This document shows, piece by piece, positions 37,115 to 50,029 of a stretch of 64,000 bases of DNA; within the stretch, counting starts at the first letter, position 1; the number at the start of each line of letters is the position of its first letter. The notes under the pieces are model-generated. The model was not told where the DNA came from and made no database searches. It saw nothing but the letters and a program-made list of their open reading frames with translations. The stretch covers positions 1,594,712-1,658,711 of the forward strand of contig VZDJ01007749.1 in assembly GCA_008694505.1 (NCBI GenBank), read 5' to 3'. Origin of the DNA: Cyanoderma ruficeps. Lineage: Eukaryota > Chordata > Aves > Passeriformes > Timaliidae. The translations under genes and the position numbers were made by a program.

Positions 37115-40100
37115 GAACATTGCTTTCAATTTCCCCACATGTACATCAACAAATTTTTAAAACTATAAATGGTTTTTCATGACTTTTTTTGTAAAAATAT
37201 TGTTGTAATTTGCACCACTTTAGCCACAGGTGAGAGATAAAAGTCTATTTCGAGTGTCTTACCCACAACTCAATTTTTTCAGTTGACATTATCAGCTGAG
37301 ATATACTTTGTGGTCTTTGTTATATGGTCCTGTAGTAGAAAGACAAGGCAGTTACTTCTGCAGGGTTTAACCTACAGCTTACCTCTTAAGTAGACTTCTC
37401 TGTAGGATTCTTCTCCTTTTTCAGAACAAAATGCAGTTTCCTATGAAAATTGAAAAAATTGTCAAGGTTTCAGTAAACATACCTATTTTATCATCTACAT
37501 CATTCTATTAGTAGATATTACTTGAAAATGCTCAAGTGTGATGTGGGCAGTGAAGGATATTTTGCAGAATGTCAATTGGGTTTGTGAACGTAGAAGATTT
37601 GAATGGTGAGGTCTGAATTTCACAGCTTGATTACTGTAGTTCTTACACAATGTTTTCAAATTATCTCAAGTTGAAGCATTCTCCCATTTAGATCAAATTA
37701 CTGATGGTGTCAGGTTTAAAACTATTTTGCAGCCAAACCAGTACATTAAACCAAATACTTAGCTGGTTTTGTTTTTCAAGAAACTTTAGGTATAAAATAT
37801 CACAAATCTGATAATGTCTATGACATATTTGTTCAAATCAGACAATGTTGACAAGTGCCTTTAAATGTAGTAAATGAAAAATGTATACAGCAATCCACTA
37901 CTTCCAGTAATAGGTCTGAAGATTTTTAATATATGCACATAACATCAATACAGTGATGCCCTGGAAAACCTGTTTTTTCCTTAGGTTATAAAAAATAAAT
38001 CTGAAACTGAGGCCATGTTTTGAGCTAAGAAGTAGCTGTGGAACCATAATGGGCAGCAAGCCAACTTGTCCATTTTATTCTATTTTTGAGAAACTTGCTC
38101 AAGTTCTGGTAGTATTTGGGTTTTAGTACTAAAGCAAAAGATATAATTTTGTTTTCAGTGGTTAATCTTTCTAATATACTTGGGCCACATGAAAGAAATA
38201 AAGCATCCCAGGGACATAAACACAGAATTCTTGCTTGCAAATGTGGGTGTTGAATAAACATCAAATTAGTTCTGGCTGTGAGGGTAAAAGTAAATATTCC
38301 TATCGCATGTGGAACACTCTGCCAAGCATTTTCTTCTTGCAAAATATTGCTGGAAGGAACTTTTCTATCGATTCTTCATATTTTTACTTTAAAATTTCTA
38401 AATTCCAATTGGTAACTATTTTTGGTAATTTAATTTTGCAATACCCCTTAAATTGAATAATCATGAAGTTTGTTCTGTCATCTTCAGAAATCTCTTTAGA
38501 AATAAAATCTTCTGGTTTTCCTAGCCTTTCTGTTCTCTGGTACAGTCTGTGTTTAAATGCTCAATTTAGTTCCATCCTTGGTCAAAATACAACAGTGAAA
38601 CATGTTTGAAACAAATGAATATACTAACATAGTTTTCAGACAATATATTAGGGCTCAGTTCTTCCAATGATGTGATTTTAGTAGTGTTGTGAAACTTCAG
38701 TTAATGCAAAAGAAGATATTTCTCTTCTATTATAACATTTCTTTATCAAAGCAGGGCACTTTTAGTGACAGTGGACTAAATCAATAACTTTTGTGTCTTC
38801 CCAAGGCTGGAGTTCAAAAACTTTCTTTGACAAAATCATTTATAGGCTGTGTAAACTTGTTTGTTAGGTAACTATTACTTGTCTTTCGTTTTGTTGTTGA
38901 ATGTCTAATGATACACCTCCATTTTCTCTTTCATTCAAATGTAAATAAAATATGTAGTGAGCATGGAGAAACACCAATTGGGGAAACCTTTCCCTACTGT
39001 TTTGCTCTTGATGTAGCTGAACAAAATCTTAATTATAATTAAAACCACCCTCAGAGCACCAGAGTATAGGGCATTTTTTAGAAACCATATGAAAGTTTGT
39101 CAATACTTGAAGTCAACCTGAAACTGCAGTTTCTGCAGTGTTTTGGGGATTGGACATAGAGTTGTATATGCACTGATGATGTTGATAATTTTTGACATGG
39201 TAAATAGCCTTTTCATGATATTATTACTTGTTCATGATAAGGTGACTCATTCTTTTTGAAGACTGTTGTTTCTAAGGATGCCAAAATAATCTCACCTAAA
39301 TATTAAGTGTTGATGCTAGAGAACTATAGGGTCGTATGCGTGGCTCCCTAAAAAGTAAGGATTCTTATCTGCCACTGTCTATTACGGCATCATGGATATT
39401 TTAGGATCAAATTTTAGAGCTGAAATAATCTATAAAATTTCATCTTCACCATAAAGAATTTTAAATTAATTCATCTATACAGTAAAGTTCACCAAAAATT
39501 AAAGGAATAATTTTGGAGAACAAATCTCCGTTCTTCTGAAATGAGAACTCCAGCACCACTGCAACAATTTCTTTCAACATTTGAATACAACAGCAAGTTT
39601 GAGTCCTACCTAAAGCTTAGTTAGAATTGTTGGCATATTAATTGTAGCTATCTTTAACTGTATGTTGTCTAAAAGAAATTAATTTTGTTTCTGCTCCACT
39701 GAAATATTTTGTGTAGCAATAGCAAGAAGCCATGTTCATCACTTCAATGGTCTTTCCATCCCACCTCCACTCGTGTTTCAGCTCTGTGACAGTTTTTAAG
39801 TTGTTAGAATTTGCTGAGCCTTGAGATCTCCATCTCCAAACTATTTGGTGTAGAAATTGAACAAATACGTTTAAACTTTCCACAAAAGAAGGGGAGCCAG
39901 TTTGAGTGTCTGAACTTTCCTCAAGAGACTGTTTAAGAATCACTCTTGATTACAGAAGTCCCAAAGGTAGACAGTGTTCAATAGTCACCATTCTTGTCTA
40001 TTGAGCTGAGACTTCAAAAGAGACCAGAGATATTTTTTGAATCTAGTGACTTTAATATCACTGGGGATATATAATATGCACAGTTTTACATTGTTAGCTG

Positions 40101-40692
40101 CTCTTAAATTCAATCCAGAGTTTAGTCCATAAATCAAAGACCATTTACAATCATGAGTGAAATAATTCATGGACAAGAGATAGAAGCTGAAGAATGAACT
40201 AGAATTCTGCTTGGCAAAATTTAGTCATGCTAGATGGACATAAGAGATATTTCTTGGATGTTGAATTGCACACAAAGCAACGTGCTGTTGATTGTAGTAG
40301 AGATAATGATACTGTGCAATCTTTAGAAACTAGTCTCAAATGTTTTTTAAATAGAAAGCTAAAATAAGTAGCTTCTGCTAAATAACAAAATAATCAGCAT
40401 ACCTTCAGGTTGTCAGTCTCAGGCATAAGAATACTGAGATTGAGAGTACTAAAATGCTTTCTACTTAGTATTTCACAAAGAAAATTGCTTTATTGATAAA
40501 GGGACTTATGTTGCTGAATGATGATATGTGCATCCTAAGAGAATAGAATATTCCTTTCATTTCTATATGCTAATATTTTACCATTCCTTATCCAAATATT
40601 TTCTTGGTGGTCAGACTCCAAATGTGGCCACCATAGTGCTGGTAGGGCAGTCAATCCATTTTCATAGGCTGACCCTTCAAAATTTCAGCATA

Positions 40693-40722
40693 GTACATGA
40701 TCTGCTGTTGCAGATCATGTAC
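40693..40722. repeat. Perfect 13-bp inverted repeat with 4-nt loop
   Basis: GTACATGATCTGC at 40693-40705 and its exact reverse complement at 40710-40722 flank the loop TGTT. It is the tightest hairpin in the window. There is no U-tract or gene next to it that would make it a terminator or processing signal. Confidence 0.9.
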
Positions 40723-43700
40723 CAATCTTAGTTTACCTGTAGCCTCTTTCTGTGTTTTGCATTAAAATCAGAAAGCAGAAGGAAACATGCAGGTTCTTGG
40801 CTCTTCCTCCAGAGAACTTTGAAATTGCGCATGGTTGCTGCAGGATTCATTAGCAGCTGTTAAGCACTAATTCTAATACCTTAAAGCAAACAAGCATTTG
40901 AAGAATAGTTAAGGAAAAAGAATCAGTGAAATATCAAAGATATTTGGTAGTGATGTAGAAAATGCAAGTCTATGTTTCTGTTAAAGTGTAAAGCTCAAAC
41001 TGTGCAGTGGCAAGTTTGTTAGTGTGTAGTGACTGGAGATTCACAACATGTTCCTTTTTTTGGAAAGGTAACTTCTATGGTTAACTCCTTAGAGACTGCA
41101 CTAAGTAGTTTAACAAGCACATGGCAATAATGTTCATGGTGACATAGAATAAAAATACCCTTGTTAAGAAGCGTTCAAGTACAAGACAACTCAAAATGCC
41201 AATTCATCAGCTAGCACTTCATTTACCTTACAGAATATACATGTTCAGGAAGAAAATGCTCTTGATGTCTGTAGTTTAACTAGTAGCTTTGCATGCATCA
41301 ACAATTCTGCACTTGCAGCTTCTTTCACTTGAATCAGTGGAACTTAAGGTCAAATCTCCTCCAGTTTCTGAATGCCTTTTAGGTAAGACACGTATACCTA
41401 AAACTTTCCAGTTTCCAGTGTAAAGTCAGGCCTGATTCTGCTGACATTAGATAAGCACCCTGACAGAGGCCTTGGGTCAAGATGACAGCCTGAAAAATGT
41501 CCCAGCTATTCACTGAAACATTTTTAGCTAGTTACTCCTTGGTCATCTGCTGCATTGTTGCTGTCCCATGGCAGTGTTACTGGAAGTTCCTTAAAAGTTA
41601 TATATGACTTAGTGTCTGTGGCCAAATCAGTATTTGGCTTACTTTTTGGAAATACTTGTCCTTGCTCATGGTGTAACTTTGAAATCCAAGACAGAAGTAA
41701 ACATCTTATTTTGAATTCTCTGTCCCTGATGTCTTGTTTCGTTTGGATAGTAGGGAAGGCAGTCTTCAGCAAGGTGAGGTTTAAAGCTGATGTTTCTGCT
41801 AGCGAAATGAAAGTAATTCTTTCAAAAGTGGAGAATTACATCTAAAAAGAGTACAGCTACATAGTTCTTTAGTTTGGTGTGGAAATGTGAACTTGTGTTT
41901 TATCAGAACTCTATGCCTTGTAGCCGCTGCAGAGTGAGATTGCTACTGCATGTGACAGATATAGGCCAAAAACTTGATGCTGTGAAATTAAACCAAAGTG
42001 TGACCTGCAGGGTACTGGTCAGCTGAATTACCCACACTTTTATGAGATTCTAGAAGAATGGAAGATTTTTATACTATGAAAGACTGCAGTTATATTTACC
42101 TTTCTAAAGATTATTTAAAGAAAGAGGCAATTTTTTTCTTATCTCATAAAAAGATATGTAGAAATCCTTCATTTAATGATTTGCAATAACTGTACCAGAG
42201 CTTTAAAGTGTTGTTTGGGGTTTTCTTTTTTAATTGAATGTACGTGTTCTAAATTCAAACACAAACAAGCAAATGTAAAAAATAGACTTGTGTATATTGC
42301 AGCCATTGGGCAAATGAGAGAGCATGGAGCAGGGAATTCAAACCATCTCAGTATTATGTGGTTTAAGAAAAACCTGTCAACTTCAGGCATATGTATGATC
42401 TCCTCCTCTTCCCTCCAGTCTTTCAAGAAAATAAAGTCTTGTACATGCAAATTTCCTTATGAAGCTGTTTCTGTATTAAGCAAATCACTACGTTAGTGTT
42501 TCAGTTTAAGAGATATGACATGTGATCTTGCACCATGTCTCATCAGACCACAGCAACTGGAAGCAATGGCAAGTGGAAGTGACAGCCCCTGCCAGACCAC
42601 AGCAATACAGTAGTGTTATAACCCAGTAACAAGGACAATAATGTGTGTCATGCTTGTTAGTTCTTTTTTTTTAAGAGCCTTTTACCTCTGGTGTAATATA
42701 GAGTAAAAGTGGTATTAAACACTAACTGTGCCAGACTAAAGTCTGATTTTGATATAAGCTGAGAAGCCTGATTTTCAGAATGATGACTAATTCTGCTCTC
42801 AAGTTTTGTGCTTGTATTGTCATCGCTCTGGATAGGCACTGGTGCTTAATAGGGCTAACGATTCTGTTCTAACTGGTATCATAGCATCCTGTGTCACAGC
42901 CCCTCAGAAAGTCACTGTCTTGTGATGAATGCATGCAATGTGATCTTTGTTGTGACTGCAAAGCAATTAAATCCAGATAGATGACTAACAGATGATTAAA
43001 AAGAGAAAAAAAAATCCTAGGGCTTATGGTTGCTTTTGGAGAGTAAAACTCCAAACAAATTTGCTTGTTACAGGTTTAAGTAGATCTTGTGGCACTATTG
43101 CAAGGCCTCAAAGCCTTTGTGAAAGGTAACAGACTGGAGGGAAGTGGGAGAAAGACAGAATGAAGTACCCTTATGTAAGTACAACATGTCTCAATTAGGA
43201 AAGTGAAGTCAAGAGGTGCAAGGATACTGAATGGGAGCAAAGAGCCTGCTGGGTTTAGCCATGTGGAGAATAAGATGTTTTATACTCCTCTTGGGGTATT
43301 ATGAAATCATGTGCTTTATGCCATCAATGCTGTTATTGTTTGTACTGTTAGAATACCCAGAAACCCTATTAATAGATAGTTAATAATTAGTTCATTATTT
43401 AAGGAGCCCCTTTTCTGCTATGGAAAAGGACAAGTATCAGTCTCTTTGAGGTAGAGGCTTCTTTGCTGTTATAAGTACGATAGAAGAAAACAAATAAATG
43501 GGATATGAGCTGTGGTCTCAGTGTCCTGCATAACCGTTGTCAGCTTTAGGTCTGCTTTTACAGGAAGGTTGCTTGAAATGCTTCCAATGTCTCTTGATGA
43601 CAACAAAGATGGTAAAATAGGTTTGGGCAAATCTTGTAGATGACATGTCAAAACCTATTCCCGTTTGCTGTCCTTTTAGAAAGTATTGATTTTATTGTGC

Positions 43701-44715
43701 ATGTGCACCACTGTAAAGAAGATTTATCTGAGGAGAATGTCAAGATAATGGTTATGCAAAGGCTCTCCTTGAGAGGAAGGTCAGTAATGGAGAAGTAAAT
43801 AGGGTCTTTCAAGCTATTCAGTGGATGGGTTAGAAATGGTAGTGTCAAACACAGGTATGGCTCATACCACAAGCAATTTCAGCTCTGAGGGCAAATAGCT
43901 GCATTTTTAAGGTGGGTTTGATATTTACAATAACAACAATAACAAAGGTGTTCCAAGTGTTTGTTAAGTGTTTTGCCTTTTCAACAGGAAACTGGATTTA
44001 CAGTCCATAGATTACATTCATCAAACCTATGAAAGCAAACTTGTGGCTCAGAGATGAGTAGATGTGTGTATCTGAAAACCATAGAAAGAGACTTAATGTA
44101 GAGGCCTATCCTCCTCACTGTTTACCAGGATTTCTTATATCACTGGTGGCATGACTGCATTGGAACTCTTGCAGCTTTCTCAATATACTTTGGGCAAAAT
44201 GATTGTTTAACAATTTTCTAATTTTTTTTTCTAATTAGACTATACTCTGACCACCAAATGTGCAGCTGAAAAGGATGAAAAGATCTCATTCCAGTCATGA
44301 ATGCTCTTTCTTTTCTTTTATTTTTTTTGGTACTGTTTTGATTTTCCAAGCTCAGAAAGGTCAGGGTTATTCAGCTTCCACTTGGCCTCCCTCTCTGAAC
44401 AAGTAATCCACATTTCAAACACATTACAAAGTCTGGCTCTGATAAGAGGCATTGAAGAGAACAACAGAATTCCAGCACATTACTTTGACTTGACTGCACC
44501 AATTATAGGACAGGCATGAACAAAAGGCAGTAATGCTCTTGGGTTGGAGGCTTTCCCATAGGGTTGTGTGCTGGGGCAAGTGCATTGTTGACTTTACAGT
44601 CCTCTTTGATAAGTGATCAAGAGCTATTATGTTTCTGTATACAAGCACAAAAGGGGAAATTTAAAGAAAAGTGATGTTATCACCTTTTATTGTTGGGATT
44701 TAATTACAAGTCACC

Positions 44716-44800
44716 AAATCAGAGATTGTGCTGAGTTGGAAGGGACCCACAAGAATCATGGAGCCCAGCTCCTGGCCCTGAACAGAACCACTCCTAAAAG
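44716..44800 (-). mobile_element. Short CR1 LINE 3' scrap (minus strand)
   Basis: About 85 bp on the plus strand reading GAGTTGGAAGGGACCCACAA followed by a CATGGAGCCCAGCTCCTGG block, the reverse complement of the 3'-most part of a CR1 subfamily. Only this 3' end was inserted or retained, so no ORF2 sequence is expected. The upstream edge is uncertain. Confidence 0.78.
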
Positions 44801-47250
44801 TCTTAGAAAGGCTCTGGTAGAGCTGAAATATGTACATGATGAAATAGGAGATGCCTAGCAGGAAAGGAAAGGTGGATGTGGTTTTAATGGGTTTGTTTTC
44901 TGGTTAGAAGGATTTGAGGGGTGGAGGGGATTTATGAGTGTTTCTTAGGGACTGCAGTCACAAGCTAGATGTTAAGTGAGTACAGTTTTGATGAAGAATG
45001 TTCGCTGTTTGTTGAACTTTTGGTGTCTTTGGCAACCAGATGGACCTTTACTCCTGAGCTGGGCCGCATCTGTAGGCAGTTATAAGAAGTTAAAAAGTTT
45101 GTTTGTTACAAAGATTGTTAAACCTTGCAAATAGGGTGCACACAGCAACTGAGACACAGAGTCGACTTAGTAAGAGGGTTAACTTTTTACTAGCATAAAA
45201 CAGACAGGGAGTGATGGCATTGAATCTACTTGAGTAAAAAAAGAAAAAAATATATTTAACTTACTTGAACTTTCACTGTGAAAACTAACAGATGTTAGAG
45301 TTGAATTTATGAATGTTTTAATTTTTTCTCCCATAATTTCTTAGGGATTCACTTATGATAATGGATTTTTTAGGTATGGAGATACAGCTGGGACTCAGGG
45401 GAATTCATTCAGCTTTCTCTATTATTTAGTAATTTGAATTGGATATTAGAGCAAGGATTTTTTTTTTTTAAACTTTAATAGTCAAACTAGAAATGTCGTA
45501 GCCTGTAATAAAAATTTTACTTTTTCTCATAATAAAATCTCCTTGTAAGACTGTTGTTTAATTCTTGGTTTACTGCTACAGTATACAAAAGCTACCTTAA
45601 AAGAGAAAATATAATAAGTTAAAAGGGGAACAAAATCCTCAACAACCAAACTGACTTTGGAATTCTTATGAAGGTAAATGATCTTAGTACTTAAATTTTT
45701 TAGCAAACTCATGATAGCTATAGATGAAAACAGGTTGTCATACTGTACTTCTGTTGTTAGACTTCCATGTTCTTGGTTAATAATTTCAGCTTCTGTTACT
45801 TCAGATTTTTTTAAGTGCTCTTTTGGAAGATTCTGCTGCAATTTCTGACTGAGACATGTAGTCTGCAGATGCTCATATAAGTATAGTTCAGTCTACAGCC
45901 ATTCACAAAAGAAATGGTGCATAAACAATATGAATTCACAGAGGACCTGTGAAGAGAAAATTACTTTCCTGATGAAAAATGAAAGCAAGTGAGGAGGAAT
46001 GAGGTTGAGGCATATAAGATTAAACCTCGCTCTTCTAATATATAGAAATTTGTCATTTATTATTAAGGCTCTAAGAACTTGCCAAAATTATTTCTTCGTT
46101 AGAATGCCAGTCATACTTCAACCCTCTTCCTTTTCCCCAAAAAATTTAAGTGGCAATTAATTTTTGTGTAATGTCTCAGCTTTTAAGTGAAGTGCATCTT
46201 TCACATTTTTTGTGATGTATATAGCCCTACATTAATGAATAATAAACATTATTTACCTAAAAACAAATCTACAGCTGCAGACACAAGAAATACAAATTCA
46301 GTGTTATGGTGAAATATTTAATTTTCCTCTTCTCGCCCCCCCCACAGAAAAGATTGGGAATATATTGGATTCTTTGAGTCAGCTGAGATACAGATGGAGC
46401 CAGTCAAATGTGGAGCATGGCCAGCATTCCCAAAAAATGTTTTAGTGTTTTCAGTTTATTTTCTAGTCAATAATATTCACAGGAAAAAATATGATGATAA
46501 TGTTGACAGTAGTGTCTTCCCTGCAGAAAGCAGAGAGCATGGAACATTTCCATGTTGAATTAAAATGCAGACATTGCTGAGCAATGAAAACAAATTAAGG
46601 CAAATTCAGTAACTTCATTTTAAAAGCAACAGTGAGCTTTAATTGTCATAAATTCAGAACTAATTAAAAACATGTTGACAAAAATTGGGCCAACAGCTTG
46701 TCATTTTCAAATCTAAGTGAAATGCAAAGTGCCACGAATAAATTACAGGGTTTGAATGCAGTTCTTAAGTTTAGTGCATTTACTACATGTAGGATATTTC
46801 ATGATCTTTTGGGGGGAAGACAGTGGAAAATTATTAGAAAATATTGTTTTCATTTGACTAATATTTAACAAATAAGCTCTGAACTTGAAGTCTAAACGTT
46901 GAGAACTGGAAATATTTGTCAGTGACTGGGTCTAGATGGGTGATTCAGTCCTATTTTAACTCCATGCTGGGTGAGAACTAGGCATGTGCCATCTCTTCTC
47001 GTCCCTCACAACATATAAGAAGGAGATAAAACTGAGGACATGGGCTCTAACATGGAGCTGCAAGTGATCCAGATGGGTTCCAAGTCTGGATTATTAAATA
47101 AATAGAACCACAAGATGTGCTGTGGCACATAAATTGCCCCCTCAGTATGTTCCCATCTGCTCTGTTACTGACTGGGTGTAGTGTAAAAAGAAATACTAAA
47201 ATCCCCAGGGGTTAACTATTTCAGGATTGATAAATTACTAAAACCTAGAG
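44801..47250. other. Unannotated non-coding stretch
   Basis: No gene recognised. The segment 46560-46760 has the look of a conserved non-coding element (TAATTA at 46661-46666 and a palindrome at 46572-46586) but this is an impression, not a demonstration. A C-run lies at 46336-46343. Confidence 0.55.
46572..46586. repeat. 15-bp palindrome CATTGCTGAGCAATG
   Basis: Seven-base arms (CATTGCT / AGCAATG) are perfectly complementary around a central G. It contains TGCTGAGCA, which resembles a compressed MAF-type half-site palindrome. Binding is conjecture. Confidence 0.7.
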
Positions 47251-47865
47251 TCATAGAAGGGTTTAGGTTGGAAGTGACCTCAAAAATCATCTAGTTCAAA
47301 CCCCTCTGTCATGGGCTGGGGTGCAACCCACTAGACCAGGTTGCTCAAAGCCTCATCCAGGCTGGCCCAGAATACTTCCAGGGATGGGACATTCACAGCT
47401 TGTCTGGGCAACCTGTCCCAGTGTCTCACCAAGCAAAAAATTCTTCCTAATATCTAATCTAAATATCTATTTCTGTAGTTTAAACACATTCTCCCTTGTC
47501 CTATCACTAGCTGCTTGTGTAAAAAGTCACTATTCCTCTTTTTTAAAAATTATTTTTAATAAGCCCTCTTTAGGTACTGAAAGATCCTAAATGGTCTCCC
47601 TGATGTCTTCTCCAGGCTGAATAACCCCAGTTCTCTCATCCTGTTTTTACAGGAGAAGTGATCCAGCCATCTGAGCATCTTTCTGACTCTCTTCTGGAGA
47701 TCCCCTCCAAGAGGGTCCACATCCTTGTGCTGAGGACCCAGAGCTGGCTGGATCACTCCAGGGGGAGTGATCTACTCACAAAGGCAGAGTAGAGAGGCAG
47801 AAACACCTCCCTCAACCTGTTGGCCACACCTTTTTTGGTGCAGCCCAGAACAGTTGGCTTCATCA
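47251..47865 (-). mobile_element. CR1 LINE fragment, ORF2 C-terminus and 3' end (minus strand)
   Basis: About 615 bp, one of the two longest CR1 copies here. The plus strand starts TCATAGAAGGGTTTAGGTTG, the reverse complement of the CR1 3' end. It continues through CATCCAGGCTGGCCCAGAA, GACATTCACAGCTTGTCTGG, CTCCCTTGTCCTATCACTAG and CAGGCTGAATAACCCCAG. On the minus strand the frame at 47756-47556 retains RELGLFSLEK and IFQYLK, typical of the C-terminal region of CR1 ORF2, and LGPQHKDVDP just upstream. Stops and frameshifts break the remainder. The upstream boundary near 47865 is approximate. Its 3' end differs from those at 44.7 and 55.9 kb, so several CR1 subfamilies have inserted in this window. 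Confidence 0.9.
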
Positions 47866-49064
47866 TTATATGCTGGTTAAATTAACATGGTTCCTGAATG
47901 TAAGAAAAGTATCATTCTAGGCAATAGAAAGGATAAATCTTCAAACGTGACCCTTCAAAATATAAACCTTTGTATGTGCAAGGTTTTGCTGCAACTCTTA
48001 TATGACAAGAATGCCCTTGCAGTTGATATTTCACATCTTTCTGCTCAGCAGGAAGATAATTCCACACTAATATTCTGAATTAAGTTCTGCATTGGTGTGC
48101 ACACACTTAAAATATGCCACAGAGTGAGTAGCTGTAGAATTCAGAAATTTTTGCTTAGGTGATGTGGCGTGCTTGTGCATCACTATACACTGCAAGCACT
48201 GGGTGCTACTGCTGGATAAGTCTGAACGTCTTGAAACAAAGACCAAAAATACCATGGATTTCAAAAAAGTGTAGGTTGACCTAAACATCCTTTCATCTCT
48301 ACACAACTTCAATGAAGGGCTTATGACAATATACTAGATGTCTCTTAAAATACAGCCCTAAATTAATTAGTGAAGTGCTCTAGGGTCCACCCTAACACAA
48401 GGTGTAAATTTGCAAGGCCTGTATGTGAGGTGGGATGACTGATAGGATGTAGAGTAAAGGCATGTGATTATTTTACTCTTTTAAAGAAATCAATGGCAAG
48501 CATACACCCGTGTAGGATTTTGTTCTCTCAGCCAATTACTTGTTTATAATTGAAATTCCCTGAGTTACTTTGCAGGCTTTGGCATTCTCTAGCAAGACCT
48601 CAGAAAAATGAATAAGAACTATTTATACAACTGGTAGAAATACACAGGAATAAAAGCATGTGTAGTGAAGAGCAGAATGAAGTTGTTCATGCCTTCTTTG
48701 CTGGTTAATGGTCTGGGTAAATCTCAGAGTAAATTTAAGTGCCTAACCGAATTTCAGCCTGTCTTCTTTTCAAGGCACTCAATTGCTCAACAACTGCCCT
48801 GAACAGAGTAGAATAACACCATTTTTCAGCAATGAGGAATGGTTAAGAACTTAGTTCATTAAAATACCAGTTATGCTGAATTCCACAGCCCCACATGAAG
48901 GATGGAATACCTATCCCTAGGAATGCCAGTGGAAGTTTGGGGTCTGACTCTTGAGAACTATAATATTATCCAATTAATTATTTTAAGTCAGTTACAGCTA
49001 ATGTAGAAATGTATGAATACTCTAGCACACCTTACAAGGTAAAACTAGAAACATGTGGGGCTTT

Positions 49065-49089
49065 TATATGTATATATATAGAGAGAGAG
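49065..49089. repeat. TA/GA compound microsatellite
   Basis: ATATGTATATATATA followed directly by GAGAGAGAG. Confidence 0.85.
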
Positions 49090-49939
49090 GTGTGTTGAAC
49101 AATGTGAAAGCAGGGCTGTCTTTTCGCACACACCTCATGGCTTAGCTGGTTTTTTTGCTAACTTGATGTATTAAGTTGTCAGACTCAGGCATGAAATGAG
49201 TTGTTTCATTTGAGGTATAATGAATACTTTGTTTAAATTATCTTTTTTTTTTGACAACACAATACTTAGCTGAGAAAATTTAGTACAACAGCGTTCATGC
49301 AGGAACAGGTTTTCCAGTATCCTCTTATGCAACTTAGAGTAGTTGACCTTTAATTAACAAGACTCTCAGTGGTGCACCTTACTGCAAAAATAACCAAGAC
49401 GTATACTTTTAACATTTGTTCATAATAATCACCACTGAGTTTGTTAGTTCTATGTATATAAAATAACCCTAAAAGATTTCCCAATACCGCTAACTGAATG
49501 TATTTTTCATATGCTATAAAGGCCTTTAGCAGCAAGTCCTTAGTGACTTTTTGTTCAGTTACCATGGTAATTTTGAACTTTCTTTAGCTGTGGGAAAAAA
49601 GCATTCTTTTTTCACTATCAAGAAAAAAAGTGTTTGGTTTTGAGCAAAAAAGGAAAAATGGACATAGTTTGTCAGATGAACTTGTAGATTTTAGAAAGTC
49701 TTTTTTAGTATACATTTATTTTTTTTTTTTAACTGAGGTGCCTATAAAATGACTGAAATGGAGAGGAAGCAACTAATTTAATGAAAATTAAGAAAGTTCA
49801 TAACTAGGGAATAATATACTCTCTCTATATATATGTATTGGTATAAAAATGGGAATTAGATTGTGTTCATATAATTTATTAAAGTTCAAATGTTATCTTT
49901 TTAGTGTGATGATTCAGCTCAGATCTTGGAGAATTTAGA

Positions 49940-50029
49940 CAAAACAAAAAAAACNAAACAAAACAAAAAAACCCCCACCAAAACCCAAATAACAAACACA
50001 AAAAACCGCACAAACAAACAAAAAAAACA
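49940..50029. repeat. A-rich CAAAA-type simple repeat with an assembly N
   Basis: About 90 bp of AAAAC/CAAA units, with an undetermined base at 49955. The N shows that the tract was not cleanly resolved, so its length should not be trusted. Confidence 0.9.

Larger units (their letters stand above)
33074..44715. other. Unannotated non-coding stretch
   Basis: About 11.6 kb without a recognised exon or large repeat. Open frames occur at 33115-33453 (+, 112 codons) with antisense frames of 117, 61 and 78 codons over it, at 39638-39943 (-, 101 codons) and on both strands around 41524-41845. None shows a domain I know. A T/G-rich stretch lies at 37050-37114 and a hairpin at 40693-40722. Confidence 0.6.
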
